Below are positions 16,417 through 26,452 of a stretch of 40,465 bases of DNA, piece after piece. Source of the DNA: an uncultured Pedobacter sp. Lineage in GTDB: Bacteria > Bacteroidota > Bacteroidia > Sphingobacteriales > Sphingobacteriaceae. The notes under the pieces were generated by a model, which saw nothing but the letters and a program-made list of their open reading frames with translations, searched no databases and was not told the DNA's origin. The stretch's first letter is position 1. Every line of letters begins with the position of its first letter. Location of the stretch: the NCBI RefSeq assembly GCF_946479715.1, contig NZ_CAMLHF010000022.1:1-40465 (forward strand). The letters are read 5' to 3'. Both the position numbers and the translations under genes were made by a program.

Positions 16417-19400
16417 ATGTTAACCAAACCACTAAATCTTTGTGGGACCATTACTTTCAGCGTAATTTTTACCTGGATATTGGTAATGGCTTTACCATCG
16501 GCTGGAAATGCACAAAGCAAAAACATTTCAGGTAAAGTAACCTCTTCTGACAATGAACCGCTCTTCGGTGTCACCGTATTTGAAAAAGGCACTAAAACCG
16601 GAGCCACTACCGATGCTGATGGAAAATTTGTAATTACAGTTTCAAATGCAAATGCCACCTTGTCCTTCAGATACGTTGGTTACCAATCAAGGGATATTCC
16701 TTTAAACGGCAAGAACGTCATCAACCTTGCCCTCAAAAGTCTTGACAATGCATTGAATGAGATTGTAGTGATTGGCTATGGTGCAACCGCACGAAAAGAC
16801 CTCACCGGATCTGTGGGCCAGGTAAAAATGGATGAATTTGAGAAGGCACCGGTAAAATCATTTGACGAGGCTCTGGCCGGAAGAGTAGCTGGTGTTCAGG
16901 TTTCAGGCGCCGACGGACAGCCCGGGTCAATCAATAATATTGTGATAAGAGGAGCAGGCTCAATCACACAAGACACCTCACCACTATATGTTGTAGATGG
17001 TTTTCCATTAGAAGATGCAAACAATAATTCCATAAATCCGGCAGATATTGCCTCTATTGATATTTTAAAAGATGCATCGGCCACAGCCATCTATGGAGCA
17101 AGAGGAGCAAATGGAGTAATCATAATTACCACCAAAAGAGGAAATATAGGTGAGCCGGTGATTGCTTATAATGGTTACTATGGTTTTCAGAAAAATACAA
17201 AGACCATCGATTTAATGAGTCCCTATGAATTTGTAAAATACCAGTTAGAGCTTGATCCGGTAAATACGAACACAACCTATTTAGCTGATGGGAAAACACT
17301 TGACGACTATAAAAATGTAAAGGGAATTAATTTTCAGGACCAAATTTATAGGAATGCCCCCATGCAGAGTCATGATATCTCAATAAGGGGTGGGTCTGAT
17401 AAAACACGTTATTCCATCTCAGGCAACATCATTGGCCAGGATGGAGTGGTTTTAAACTCCGATTTCAGACGTTACCAGGGACGAATCACGCTTGATCAAA
17501 ATGTAAATCAAAAATTAAAAATTGGGGTTAACCTAAACTATAGTTACAGCGCATCTAACGGAAGTATAGTTAATGCTGCTTCACCCATCCAATCTGCCAG
17601 TACTAATCTGCTTTATGCAGTATGGGGCTATCGTCCTGTAAGTGGAAACGACAATAATCTTGATGATGAACTGTTTGATCCGGGCTTTGACTATAATGTA
17701 ATTGCTGATTATAGGGTTAATCCCGTGATTTCTGCTAAAAATGAACTTCGGCGCCGTCTAATTACAGGATTAATTGCGAATGGCTATGCCGAATACAAAA
17801 TTATTCCTTCCCTAACCCTAAGAGTTACGGGCGGCATTACAAATAACATGCAGAGAGATGAGGCCTTTAATAACTCCCAGACCCAGCTAGGTAATCCGCG
17901 CAATTCAAGTGGTGTGAACGGATCAGTTTACTACAATCCCTCTACCATTTGGCTGAATGAAAATACCTTAAGTTATAAAAGGGTTTTTAATAAAGTGCAT
18001 GATTTTACCATATTGGCAGGGTATACCATGCAAGGCAATAAGACTGGAAGAAACGGCTTTGCAGCCCTCAATGTGCCTAATGAATCATTAGGTCTTGATG
18101 GTTTAGATGAATCTCCTTCCCTGATTGGTACTTCATTAAGTTCCAGGTGGGGCCTTTTGTCGTACCTCGGGCGCATAAATTATACCTATAAATCAAAATA
18201 CTACTTTACTGCGTCTTTCCGTTCCGACGGGTCTTCAAAATTTGCCCAGGGGAAGCGCTGGGGGTACTTTCCTTCTGGTGCATTATCATGGCGCATGAGT
18301 GCTGAGGAGTTTATGAAGAAATTAACATTTGTGTCTGATGCTAAACTACGTTTAAGTTATGGCGAGACAGGTAACAATAGGGTTGCCGACTTTTCTTATC
18401 TCGATCAGATCACGCAACCAAATTCAGCAGGTTATTCCTATGGCAATGGCTCTCCTTCTAAAGGAGCTATCTTAAGTGCTTTTGGAAACGCCAACTTAAA
18501 ATGGGAAACTACAAAACAAGTGAATATTGGCTATGACTTAAGCCTCTTTAAACAACGTGTAAATCTAACTCTTGACATTTACAGAAAAACAACACATGAT
18601 CTGTTATTGCAGGCGCTTTTGCCTTATACCACCGGATTGTCCGATGCCTATAAAAACGTAGGGAAAATGCAAAATCAAGGTCTTGAAATCTCATTGAACA
18701 CGGTTAATATTCATGGAAAGGAGTTTAACTGGAGTTCAAGTTTTAACATCAGTTTCAATAGAAACAAAGTGCTCGCACTTTCTGAGAACCAAACTTCTTT
18801 AAAAAGTCCGGTAAGTTTTGATCAAAAATGGAATGCACTTTCTCCCTACATAGCCCTTCTTGGACAACCAGTAGGGCAATTTTATGGTGCAATTTGGGAT
18901 GGTGTTTATCAATATGAAGATTTTGATAAAAGCCCCCAAGGCGTTTATACGCTTAAAGATAATATCCCTAGAAATGGAAATCCTACGGTGCAACCAGGCG
19001 ATATCAAGTATAAAGACCTTGATGGCGATGGAAATGTTAATGCCAACGACTTTACGGTAATTGGCCGCGGTCTACCTAAGCATACAGGTGGTTTATCAAA
19101 TAATTTTTCTTATAAGGGATTTGATTTGAATGTATTTCTTCAATGGTCTTACGGAAACGATATCATCAACGCTAACCGTATGCTATTTGATGGCAATGGA
19201 AAACAATCCAGGTTTTTTAACCAGTACGCAAGCTATGCCAATAGATGGCAGCCAGATAATCCAAGCAATACTTTGTTTCGTACTGGAGGGCAGGGGCCAT
19301 TTTATTACTCAAGCAGGGTAGTTGAAGATGGTTCTTACCTCCGGTTAAAAACGATATCACTGGGCTATAATTTTCCAGCAAGAATATTCCAAAAAGCTCA

Positions 19401-19572
19401 GTTTAAAAGCTTAAGGATTTACGCTTCAGCTCAGAATATTGCAACGTGGACAAATTATTCAGGCCCGGATCCCGAAGTGTCTGTCCGAAATTCAACACTT
19501 ACCCCCGGGTTCGATTTTTCTGCTTATCCCCGTGCAAGTACACTTGTATTCGGTTTAAACCTATCATTCTAA
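16417..19572 (+). CDS. SusC/RagA TonB-linked outer-membrane transporter (no STN domain)
   Basis: The protein has 1051 residues. The signal peptide ends near AGNAQ (about 33). A carboxypeptidase-regulatory-like domain covers about 36-115 (ISGKVTSSDNEPLFGVTVFE). The plug contains VVIGYGA, PLYVVDGFPLED, ADIASIDILKDASATAIYGA and RGANGVIIITTKRG. The barrel ends in STLVFGLNLSF. It lacks an STN domain, so it should not signal to FecR; this fits the GntR operator in its promoter. It leads a seven-gene operon (SusD, lyase, esterase, pyruvyl-transferase homologue, ABM protein, sulfatase) with short gaps. It imports oligosaccharides from an unidentified acidic, probably sulfated glycan. Confidence 0.96.
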   Translation: MLTKPLNLCGTITFSVIFTWILVMALPSAGNAQSKNISGKVTSSDNEPLFGVTVFEKGTKTGATTDADGKFVITVSNANATLSFRYVGYQSRDIPLNGKNVINLALKSLDNALNEIVVIGYGATARKDLTGSVGQVKMDEFEKAPVKSFDEALAGRVAGVQVSGADGQPGSINNIVIRGAGSITQDTSPLYVVDGFPLEDANNNSINPADIASIDILKDASATAIYGARGANGVIIITTKRGNIGEPVIAYNGYYGFQKNTKTIDLMSPYEFVKYQLELDPVNTNTTYLADGKTLDDYKNVKGINFQDQIYRNAPMQSHDISIRGGSDKTRYSISGNIIGQDGVVLNSDFRRYQGRITLDQNVNQKLKIGVNLNYSYSASNGSIVNAASPIQSASTNLLYAVWGYRPVSGNDNNLDDELFDPGFDYNVIADYRVNPVISAKNELRRRLITGLIANGYAEYKIIPSLTLRVTGGITNNMQRDEAFNNSQTQLGNPRNSSGVNGSVYYNPSTIWLNENTLSYKRVFNKVHDFTILAGYTMQGNKTGRNGFAALNVPNESLGLDGLDESPSLIGTSLSSRWGLLSYLGRINYTYKSKYYFTASFRSDGSSKFAQGKRWGYFPSGALSWRMSAEEFMKKLTFVSDAKLRLSYGETGNNRVADFSYLDQITQPNSAGYSYGNGSPSKGAILSAFGNANLKWETTKQVNIGYDLSLFKQRVNLTLDIYRKTTHDLLLQALLPYTTGLSDAYKNVGKMQNQGLEISLNTVNIHGKEFNWSSSFNISFNRNKVLALSENQTSLKSPVSFDQKWNALSPYIALLGQPVGQFYGAIWDGVYQYEDFDKSPQGVYTLKDNIPRNGNPTVQPGDIKYKDLDGDGNVNANDFTVIGRGLPKHTGGLSNNFSYKGFDLNVFLQWSYGNDIINANRMLFDGNGKQSRFFNQYASYANRWQPDNPSNTLFRTGGQGPFYYSSRVVEDGSYLRLKTISLGYNFPARIFQKAQFKSLRIYASAQNIATWTNYSGPDPEVSVRNSTLTPGFDFSAYPRASTLVFGLNLSF

Positions 19573-19590
19573 CTGATCTATTATAAAAGT

Positions 19591-21447
19591 ATGAAACTGA
19601 TAAAATATTTTTACCTCACCATGCTGGTGGCAGCAGCTACCTCATGCCAGAAAGTGCTGGATACCAACCCTACGGATTTTATTAATCCAGACGCTTATTA
19701 CAAAACCCCAGAGCAGTTACAAAGTGCCCTAAATGGCATATACAATTCATTGGGCACTCAGGAGGTTTATGGGAATAATTATTTATATATGTTCAATACC
19801 AATACTGATGAATCTTATGGTAGAACGGTGGAACTTACAACGTCCTATCAGTATGATGCAGCAGACCCCAAAAATGAATTGTTCTGGAAAGGTCTGTATG
19901 TGGGTATTGAAAGGGCCAATTTATTGCTTTCGAAAGTAGACAATGTAACTATGGATCAAACCGCGAAAGATGTGATCAAGGGACAAACATTGTTTCTGCG
20001 CGGCTTTCAATATTTTATGCTGGTGAGCAATTACGGCGATGTTCCATTGATTCTTACCCCCACTGAATCAGTAACAGAGGTTAATGTTGCAAGGACACCA
20101 ATGAAAGATGTTTATGCGCAGATTACAAAGGATATGATTGATGCGGAGGCTCTATTGCAAACGCAAACGGCTACTGTTCTGGGTTCAGGGGGAAAGGTTA
20201 CACGAACCGCCGTTCAGGGGATGCTGGCGAGGGTATACCTTTACATGGCAGGCTTTCCGTTAAAGGATACAGAAAAATATAAAGATGCACTGTTGTGGGC
20301 TAATAAGGTTGTTAATCCTACAGGGAATGCGCCTGAACATGCCCTGAACCCCGATTATAGAGACGTCTTTATTAAATATGCCAGGGAGCAGTATGATGTA
20401 AAAGAAAGCATGTGGGAATTGGAGTTCTGGGGTAACAATACCGGAGGCGTTAACCTGGGAAACACTTATACCGGGCGCTTTTGCGGGATTACCTGCAACG
20501 ATGCGAATAAGGGATTCAGTTCCGGTTCGGTAAATGCGACCAGAAAATTATATAACTCTTATGAAATCAATCCTTTGAGCACCGCTACACCCAATAAGGC
20601 TTCTTTCGACTGGAGAAGGGACTGGAATTGCGCCAATTATACCTGGGGTACAGGTGCAACAGCTAAAAAGACCAACGTAACAGGCACCTGGGTGATGAAT
20701 GCAGGAAAGTGGCGCCGGGAGTATGAAGTTGTGAACCCCAAGGATAAAAACTATACCTCCCAGAATTTTGCATTTTTACGTTATTCAGACGTTTTGCTTA
20801 TGCTTGCTGAAGCAGAAAATGAGGTTAACGGCCCTGCTAATGCTTATCAATATGTGAATATGGTTCGTAAAAGAGCCTACGGCATATTATATGGAAATGT
20901 AATTAAGCACATTGCTGTAACCAGTGGTGGCTCAGGCTATACCAGTGCACCAGAAGTAACAATTAGCGGAGGTGGTGGCAGTGGAGCTACCGCTGAGGCA
21001 ACTATCTCTGGCGGTTCAGTTACCGGGATTACCATTACTTCACCGGGAACATTAACGGTAGGAGGTCCTTATTATACGTCAACACCAACAGTTACCCTTG
21101 CCGGTGGTGGCGGAACAGGAGCTAGTGCTGTGGCAACTATTACCGAATCTGACGACGCCGACCTTTCTGCATTGCAAATTTCAAGTAAATCGGAGCTTTT
21201 AGCTGCAATAAAAGAAGAAAGATCAAGAGAATTGTGTTTTGAAGGATTAAGGAGGAACGATCTGATTCGCTGGGGTAAATTTGTAGAGGATATGAAGAGC
21301 TTTTTGGCATATGCCAATGCAAATGCAGGGACTGCAACTAACATTACTACTGCTGCTACTAAGGTTTCGGCCAGAAACATTTTTATGCCAATTCCTATTC
21401 ATGATATTCAACTGAATAACTTACTGATACAGAACTCGGGATATTAA
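19591..21447 (+). CDS. SusD-family lipoprotein with inserted beta-repeat domain
   Basis: The protein has 618 residues; lipobox AATSC gives lipidated Cys19. The SusD core is clear: [20 protein letters not shown] then [36 protein letters not shown], and [20 protein letters not shown]. Between RKRAYG and the IKEERSREL helix, where SusD normally has a short loop, there is an insert of about 80 residues (441-520) made of two Gly/Ser/Thr-rich repeats of 39 and 41 residues ([20 protein letters not shown] type). Without the insert the length (about 538) is normal. The SusC gene ends 18 bases before and the lyase begins 11 bases after. The insert probably forms a small beta structure on the surface-exposed lid. 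Confidence 0.95.
   Translation: MKLIKYFYLTMLVAAATSCQKVLDTNPTDFINPDAYYKTPEQLQSALNGIYNSLGTQEVYGNNYLYMFNTNTDESYGRTVELTTSYQYDAADPKNELFWKGLYVGIERANLLLSKVDNVTMDQTAKDVIKGQTLFLRGFQYFMLVSNYGDVPLILTPTESVTEVNVARTPMKDVYAQITKDMIDAEALLQTQTATVLGSGGKVTRTAVQGMLARVYLYMAGFPLKDTEKYKDALLWANKVVNPTGNAPEHALNPDYRDVFIKYAREQYDVKESMWELEFWGNNTGGVNLGNTYTGRFCGITCNDANKGFSSGSVNATRKLYNSYEINPLSTATPNKASFDWRRDWNCANYTWGTGATAKKTNVTGTWVMNAGKWRREYEVVNPKDKNYTSQNFAFLRYSDVLLMLAEAENEVNGPANAYQYVNMVRKRAYGILYGNVIKHIAVTSGGSGYTSAPEVTISGGGGSGATAEATISGGSVTGITITSPGTLTVGGPYYTSTPTVTLAGGGGTGASAVATITESDDADLSALQISSKSELLAAIKEERSRELCFEGLRRNDLIRWGKFVEDMKSFLAYANANAGTATNITTAATKVSARNIFMPIPIHDIQLNNLLIQNSGY
20911..21150 (+). repeat. Two tandem Gly-rich coding repeats inside SusD
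   Basis: Repeat 1 encodes residues 441-479 and repeat 2 residues 480-520. Both follow the order I(A/T)(V/I)T - GG or PG - (G)YTS(A/T)P.VT(I/L) - (S/A)GGGG(S/T)GA(T/S)A.ATI. Similar [16 protein letters not shown] repeats occur in bacterial surface and adhesin-like proteins (from memory). The DNA copies have diverged, so this is a protein-level repeat. Confidence 0.8.
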
Positions 21448-21458
21448 TTTTTAAAGCT

Positions 21459-23390
21459 ATGAGATCTGTTTATAGAATATCTTTTGTTGTGCTCGTTTCT
21501 TTTTTCCCAATGGGAGTAAGTAAGGTAAAGGCCCAAAACCTTAAAAATGCCATTTATGACAATTCAAAGCCTATTGTACAGGTTCAACCCCTGGATATGC
21601 AAAGAGTTGAACAAATTGTGGCTATGTTGCCCGATAAGCCTTCCGGATTCGGAGATAATTATAAAAACAGGAAAGCCTGGGACATGTTGTTTAAAAGCGG
21701 GAAGTATAACAGCGTAATCCGTAGTGCCGACAGCTCACTGAATTTGTCATTTCCGGCCTGGAGTGACGACGATTATTTGGCATACTGGACTAAAGGAACT
21801 TCTGTTCCAGGTAAAAATATGCTGCAAAAACGCCTCTTATGGCTAACCTGGTATGTATTTGCAGAATGCCTTACGGATAAAGGAAAATATACAAGAGCTG
21901 CAGAAAATGCATTGCTCGAGCTGTGTCGTCAAAAATCCTGGGTAAACCCCACACATGATTATAACAAGGTGAATTTTGAGGGTAAAAAATACCTGGTAGA
22001 ATTATCGGCGGTAAGTTATGCACAGCACATTGCGCAAGCGCTATATCTGCTGGATGATAAGATAGATCAAAAAGTGAAAGAAGAAGCGATCAAGGCTGTG
22101 CAAGAGCGGGTATTTAATCCTGTATTAAATTCAGTTGCAACAGGAAACAATGAAAATTTCTTTTTAACAAACACCAATAACTTTAATGCAGTATGCCTTT
22201 CCGGTACAGTTGGGGCTGCTGAGACAATAATCGAGGATAAGACTGAAAGAGCAAAATTTATTGCCATTGCGGAACGCTATCATAAAAATGGAATCCAGGG
22301 CTTTCTGCCCGACGGATATTGTACAGAAGGGCTGGGCTATTATAACTACGGTTTTGGACATTTTGTTCTTTTACGTGAAACAGTTTATAAAAGCACGAGC
22401 GGAAAAATAGACCTGTTTGCCGATCCAAAAGTGAAATTGATGGCCGAATTTCTTCCCAAAACTGTAGTTATCCATGGTGTTTTCCCATCAATTGGTGATT
22501 GCCGACCATATACCCAACCCTCGCCCTTTATTCTCTTTTATGTAAACAGGAACCTGGGTATTGATATTTCTGAGTTTAAGAATGTGGTATTTCCGGATCG
22601 CCCTGTGGACCTGGCAACTAGTATCCTTTCTGTTTTTCCGGAAAAGGTATCTGCGAAGGAACTTCCTGTTAAAGAATCAGAATCTGACCTGCGATCCTAT
22701 TTTGATCAGGCGGGTGTACTCACTGTCCGCCCAGGTGCAGCGTCCGAGATGGATATGGGGGTGGCAATAAAAGGGGGCAACAATAATGAACATCATAATC
22801 ATAACGATGTTGGATCTTTCTCTATTGTAGTAGGAGATGAGGTTTTAATGGGTGATCCGGGGATTATCCCATATACATCAAAAACATTTGGACCAGAAAG
22901 GTATTCTTACAAAACCATTGCTTCCTATGGGCATCCGGTGCCGCTCATTGCCGGTCAACAGCAAATGCCAGGGGCTGCAGCAAAAGGGAATGTGCTGAGC
23001 ACCAGCTTTACCAATGAACAGGATAAACTGACTATGGATATTGCCAGCACCTACCCGGTAAAGGAACTCAAAAAACTGGAACGGGAATTTATCTATAACC
23101 GCAAACATAATGGATTTTTTAGCGTAGCAGACCATTTTGCATTTAGTGAGGATCGGAGTTATGAAACCGCGCTGATTACCAGAGGAAGCTGGAAGCAGAT
23201 CGATGCCAATCAAATCGAAATTACAGGTAAAAAAGATAATTTATTCATAACGATAGTAACTAAAGAGGAGTTTGAAATTAAAAGTGAGGAACTTTCTGAG
23301 GGTGGAAAGCCCTATACCAGACTGGCCTTACGTTTTAAAAAGCCAGTGAAGGAAGGATCCGTATTGATGATTTTTAAACCTTATAAGTAA
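21459..23390 (+). CDS. Heparinase II/III-family polysaccharide lyase
   Basis: The protein has 643 residues with a signal peptide (about 1-26, KVKAQ). The N-terminal alpha/alpha toroid contains NTNNFNAVCLSGTVGAAET and FLPDGYCTEGLGYYNYGFGH, with the expected Asn and Tyr residues. The C-terminal beta-sandwich begins near 430 with NNNEHHNHNDVGSFSI (441-456) and DEVLMGDPG, the His-rich motif of heparinase II/III-type lyases (PL12/15/17/21-like). It should cleave a uronic-acid-containing chain by beta-elimination in the periplasm. Which glycan (glycosaminoglycan, alginate or other) cannot be told from sequence alone. It sits between SusD and an SGNH hydrolase in the GntR-controlled operon; unsaturated uronates could feed the MFS-dehydratase-SDR unit. 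Confidence 0.87.
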   Translation: MRSVYRISFVVLVSFFPMGVSKVKAQNLKNAIYDNSKPIVQVQPLDMQRVEQIVAMLPDKPSGFGDNYKNRKAWDMLFKSGKYNSVIRSADSSLNLSFPAWSDDDYLAYWTKGTSVPGKNMLQKRLLWLTWYVFAECLTDKGKYTRAAENALLELCRQKSWVNPTHDYNKVNFEGKKYLVELSAVSYAQHIAQALYLLDDKIDQKVKEEAIKAVQERVFNPVLNSVATGNNENFFLTNTNNFNAVCLSGTVGAAETIIEDKTERAKFIAIAERYHKNGIQGFLPDGYCTEGLGYYNYGFGHFVLLRETVYKSTSGKIDLFADPKVKLMAEFLPKTVVIHGVFPSIGDCRPYTQPSPFILFYVNRNLGIDISEFKNVVFPDRPVDLATSILSVFPEKVSAKELPVKESESDLRSYFDQAGVLTVRPGAASEMDMGVAIKGGNNNEHHNHNDVGSFSIVVGDEVLMGDPGIIPYTSKTFGPERYSYKTIASYGHPVPLIAGQQQMPGAAAKGNVLSTSFTNEQDKLTMDIASTYPVKELKKLEREFIYNRKHNGFFSVADHFAFSEDRSYETALITRGSWKQIDANQIEITGKKDNLFITIVTKEEFEIKSEELSEGGKPYTRLALRFKKPVKEGSVLMIFKPYK

Positions 23391-23396
23391 AAAAGT

Positions 23397-24779
23397 ATGC
23401 AGTTATTTTCGCCAGGGTTAAGGGCCGTATTTATTATCCTGTTCATTTCTACATCATTTGGATTTGCGCAGCAAAACAACAAGAGCTTTTTTCCTGCCGG
23501 AAGCAGGGTGTGTTTTATAGGAAACAGCATTACCAACAATGGGGAATACTACAATGACCTTTGGATCTATTATGCCACACGGTTCCCGACTGAAAAAATA
23601 CGTTTTTACAATTGCGGAATATCCGGCGATGTTGCAACGGGAATTTTAAAAAGAATGGATAAAGATGTGCTCATCCATCGGCCAACTCATGCGGTAATGA
23701 TGATAGGCATGAATGATGTAAAACGGGAACTTTATGGTAAAGCAAATTCTAATGAACTCCTAAAGCAACAGGCATTGGCTGCATATAGGAGCAGCACTGA
23801 GGCCGCGGTAAAAATTTTAAAAAAGAATGTAGAGGCTGTTACGCTGCTTAAACCATCTATTTATGACCAGACCGCAGTTATGGAAACAGAAAACCTATAT
23901 GGTGTAAACGATGCTTTACAACGTTGTGCAGAACATATGCAATTTTTGTCTGAAAAGTATCGTACCAACCTGGTCGATTTTCAATCAATATTGCTCCGCA
24001 TCAATAAAGAAGAGCAGTTAAAAGACCCTGCTTTTACCATCATCGGCAAAGATAGGGTGCACCCCCAGTCGGTAGGTCATTTTGTAATGGCCTATCAGTT
24101 TCTGAAGGACACAAAGTCGCCCCAATACGTATCTAAACTGATTATTGGAGATGATTTAAAAGCATCGCAAGAGGGTAGCTTTAACGCAGAAATAAGAAAA
24201 CAATCAAATGCAGACAGCCTATTAACTTTTGAATGTCTGGAGAAAAGCCTACCCTTTCCGATTAAGGAGTCTGCCGCCGATGCACTCAAATGGATTCCCT
24301 TTAATGAAGAGTTTAATACAGAATTATTGCAGGTAAAAAAAATATTACCGGGGAACTACCATCTTTTTATCGACGATATCTTTATTGCAGGGGTTAATGC
24401 TAGGGACCTCTCGATGGGGATTAACCTTGCGTTATATAAAAATACACCCCAATACCGGCAAGCTCTAACAGTAATGAATACCTGCATAAAATACAGAGAT
24501 GTGGAGGCAGTAATTCGTAATCTCCGCTTTGTTGAATTTATGCACCTATCTGAACTTAAAGGTGCATCAGATACAACTCTGGTGGCTGGATATCTTAAAA
24601 ACCGACTGGAAACTTTAAAAAGTGGCGGGCATTATGAATATCACCAGAAACAATTTAAGAATTACTTGCTGAAAAAGAGTTCGGAAACAGAAGCCCTCCG
24701 ACAATTGTCAGTACTTGCCGAAACTATTTATCAGGTAAATCAGCCACAAGTACATGTTTTTAAAATTGTTAAACAGTAG
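23397..24779 (+). CDS. SGNH/GDSL hydrolase, probable carbohydrate esterase
   Basis: The protein has 460 residues; signal peptide ends near GFAQ (residue 24). Block I is IGNSIT with nucleophile Ser44; block II has GISGD; block III is IGMND (Asn106); block V is DRVHP with Asp219 and His222. This is a complete SGNH catalytic set. About 200 further residues form a C-terminal extension I do not recognise. It would remove acetyl or other ester groups from oligosaccharides in the periplasm. It starts six bases after the lyase stop, so the two are tightly co-expressed, and de-esterification may be needed for lyase access. Confidence 0.9.
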   Translation: MQLFSPGLRAVFIILFISTSFGFAQQNNKSFFPAGSRVCFIGNSITNNGEYYNDLWIYYATRFPTEKIRFYNCGISGDVATGILKRMDKDVLIHRPTHAVMMIGMNDVKRELYGKANSNELLKQQALAAYRSSTEAAVKILKKNVEAVTLLKPSIYDQTAVMETENLYGVNDALQRCAEHMQFLSEKYRTNLVDFQSILLRINKEEQLKDPAFTIIGKDRVHPQSVGHFVMAYQFLKDTKSPQYVSKLIIGDDLKASQEGSFNAEIRKQSNADSLLTFECLEKSLPFPIKESAADALKWIPFNEEFNTELLQVKKILPGNYHLFIDDIFIAGVNARDLSMGINLALYKNTPQYRQALTVMNTCIKYRDVEAVIRNLRFVEFMHLSELKGASDTTLVAGYLKNRLETLKSGGHYEYHQKQFKNYLLKKSSETEALRQLSVLAETIYQVNQPQVHVFKIVKQ

Positions 24780-24804
24780 TAAATAAAAGAAAGCTTGATT
24801 GAAG

Positions 24805-26064
24805 ATGCAAAGAAGAAAATTTATTAAGAATGCTGCGGTTATGGCTGCACTGCCTGTTATTTCTAACCTTATGGGAGCTATTGAAAGTGGCCATATTAAA
24901 GCAAATTCCAGGATATTACTACGCTCATCCTGGCAAACGGTAAACATTGGTGATATTGGCCACACTTTTGGAATAATGGAACTATTTAAAACCTATTTGC
25001 CTGAGGCAGAGATAACATTATGGCCAAATAGTCTGGATAATGGCGTTGATGTATTGCTAAAGAAGAGTTTTAGTAAATTGAAACTTGCCCCCGGAAAGAT
25101 CGATGCATCAGGTAAACCGACAACACCGGCCTTGCAACAGGCATTTGAAATATGTGACATCATGGTACATGGCTCCGGACCGTGGATTGTAGTTCCTGCT
25201 GATCTTGCAGCATGGCACAAACAAACTGGTAAACCCTTTGGTATGTACGGTATTTCACTTGTAGATGCAGATGTCAAATCTTTAGATTTAATTAATAGAG
25301 CTTCATTTATCTATTGCAGAGATACTGCTTCATTGGATTACCTGAAATCACTACAGTCTAAATGTCCGATAACCGAGTTTGCCCCGGATGCAACTTTTGC
25401 AATCAATCTACGTAATGATAAACTTGCTGCTGATTACCTGGATTCGAAAGGATTGAAAAGTGGGGAGTTTATTTGTGTCATACCACGACTGAGGTATACC
25501 CCTTATTGGAAAATGAAGAACGTAGAACCAACAGAAGAGGATTCAAAGAAATACATGATTTCGCAGTACTATAAAGACACCGATCATGCGAAACTTCGTG
25601 ATGTGATGATCAGGTGGGTACGGGAAACGGGTTTAAAAATATTGGCCTGTCCGGAAGTCACTTATCAGGTAGAATTAGCCAAAGAAATGCTGGTAGACCC
25701 ACTGCCTGACGATGTGAAAAAACATGTGGTATGGAGAGATACCTATTGGATCCCTGATGAAGCGCAATCAGTTTATGCCAGGGCAAGAGCGCTGATTAGT
25801 TTTGAAATGCACTCCCCAATTATAGCCTTTTCATCAAATGTTCCTGCTATTCATCTGAGGCAGCCAACAGATACCCGAAAAGGGCAAATGTGGGCTGATA
25901 TCGGTCTTGCAGAATGGCTTTTTGAAATAGATTTTACGAGTGGTAGTCAGATAGGAGATGCACTGATGGAAATTCATTCCAATTATCCCAAAGCATTAAA
26001 GAAATTGTCAAAAGCAAAAGAATTTGTGGTCAGCAGGCAAAAAGACTCCATACATAAGATATAG
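24805..26064 (+). CDS. Exported polysaccharide pyruvyl transferase-family protein
   Basis: The protein has about 419 residues from the ATG at 24805; an in-frame TTG six bases earlier is less likely. The N-terminus QRRKFIKNAAVMAALPVIS resembles a twin-arginine export signal. The remainder has pyruvyl-transferase (PF04230-type) landmarks: TVNIGDIGHT, IMVHGSGPW, FIYCRDTASLDYL, FAPDATFAINL and ISFEMHSPIIAFSSNVPAIHL with the conserved His. Known members are cytoplasmic and attach pyruvate ketals to glycans using PEP, a substrate not expected in the periplasm. Export and position in a degradative operon suggest a different reaction, perhaps on pyruvylated or acidic sugars; that is inference. It lies 25 bases after the SGNH gene. 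Confidence 0.82.
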   Translation: MQRRKFIKNAAVMAALPVISNLMGAIESGHIKANSRILLRSSWQTVNIGDIGHTFGIMELFKTYLPEAEITLWPNSLDNGVDVLLKKSFSKLKLAPGKIDASGKPTTPALQQAFEICDIMVHGSGPWIVVPADLAAWHKQTGKPFGMYGISLVDADVKSLDLINRASFIYCRDTASLDYLKSLQSKCPITEFAPDATFAINLRNDKLAADYLDSKGLKSGEFICVIPRLRYTPYWKMKNVEPTEEDSKKYMISQYYKDTDHAKLRDVMIRWVRETGLKILACPEVTYQVELAKEMLVDPLPDDVKKHVVWRDTYWIPDEAQSVYARARALISFEMHSPIIAFSSNVPAIHLRQPTDTRKGQMWADIGLAEWLFEIDFTSGSQIGDALMEIHSNYPKALKKLSKAKEFVVSRQKDSIHKI

Positions 26065-26129
26065 CGGGTGTCTTTGATCAATTTCTACTTATATTTTCTA
26101 TATTGTTAATCATTACTAAAAAGCTCAAT

Positions 26130-26441
26130 ATGATATTAGAAGTTGCTGCCCTGTATATTAAGGAAGGACGAAATGATCAATTTGAATCAGATTTTATTGA
26201 AGCGGGTCAATATATAAGTTCAATAACCGGATACATCAGACACAGTTTGCAGAAATGTATTGAACAAGATAACAAATACTTATTGCTTGTTGAATGGGAG
26301 AATCTCGAAGACCATACAATTGGATTCAGGCAGTCTGAAGTATATAACAATTGGAAAGAACTTTTACATCATTACTACGATCCATTTCCAATAGTAGAAC
26401 ACTTTCAAGTTGTGGTTACTAATCCGCTACCAGCACATTAA
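26130..26441 (+). CDS. Antibiotic biosynthesis monooxygenase (ABM)-domain protein
   Basis: The protein has 103 residues from the ATG at 26130; an in-frame TTG at 26103 would add nine unlikely residues. It shows a ferredoxin-like ABM domain: ILEVAALYIKEGRNDQFESD, GYIRHSLQKCIEQDNKYLLL, VEWENLEDHTIGFRQS and HHYYDPFPIVEHFQVV. No signal peptide, so cytoplasmic. Members of this dimeric family range from small oxygenases to sugar mutarotase-like proteins with the same fold. It lies 65 bases after the pyruvyl-transferase-like gene and 11 before the sulfatase, in the PUL 2 operon. Its role there is unknown. Confidence 0.85.
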   Translation: MILEVAALYIKEGRNDQFESDFIEAGQYISSITGYIRHSLQKCIEQDNKYLLLVEWENLEDHTIGFRQSEVYNNWKELLHHYYDPFPIVEHFQVVVTNPLPAH

Positions 26442-26452
26442 AAGCTTAAAAT

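Noticed and set aside
21072..21380. Minus-strand open frame of 102 codons opposite the SusD repeat region
   Set aside because: It is a shadow of the Gly/Ser/Thr-rich SusD codons; no leader, no family and the plus-strand gene is certain.
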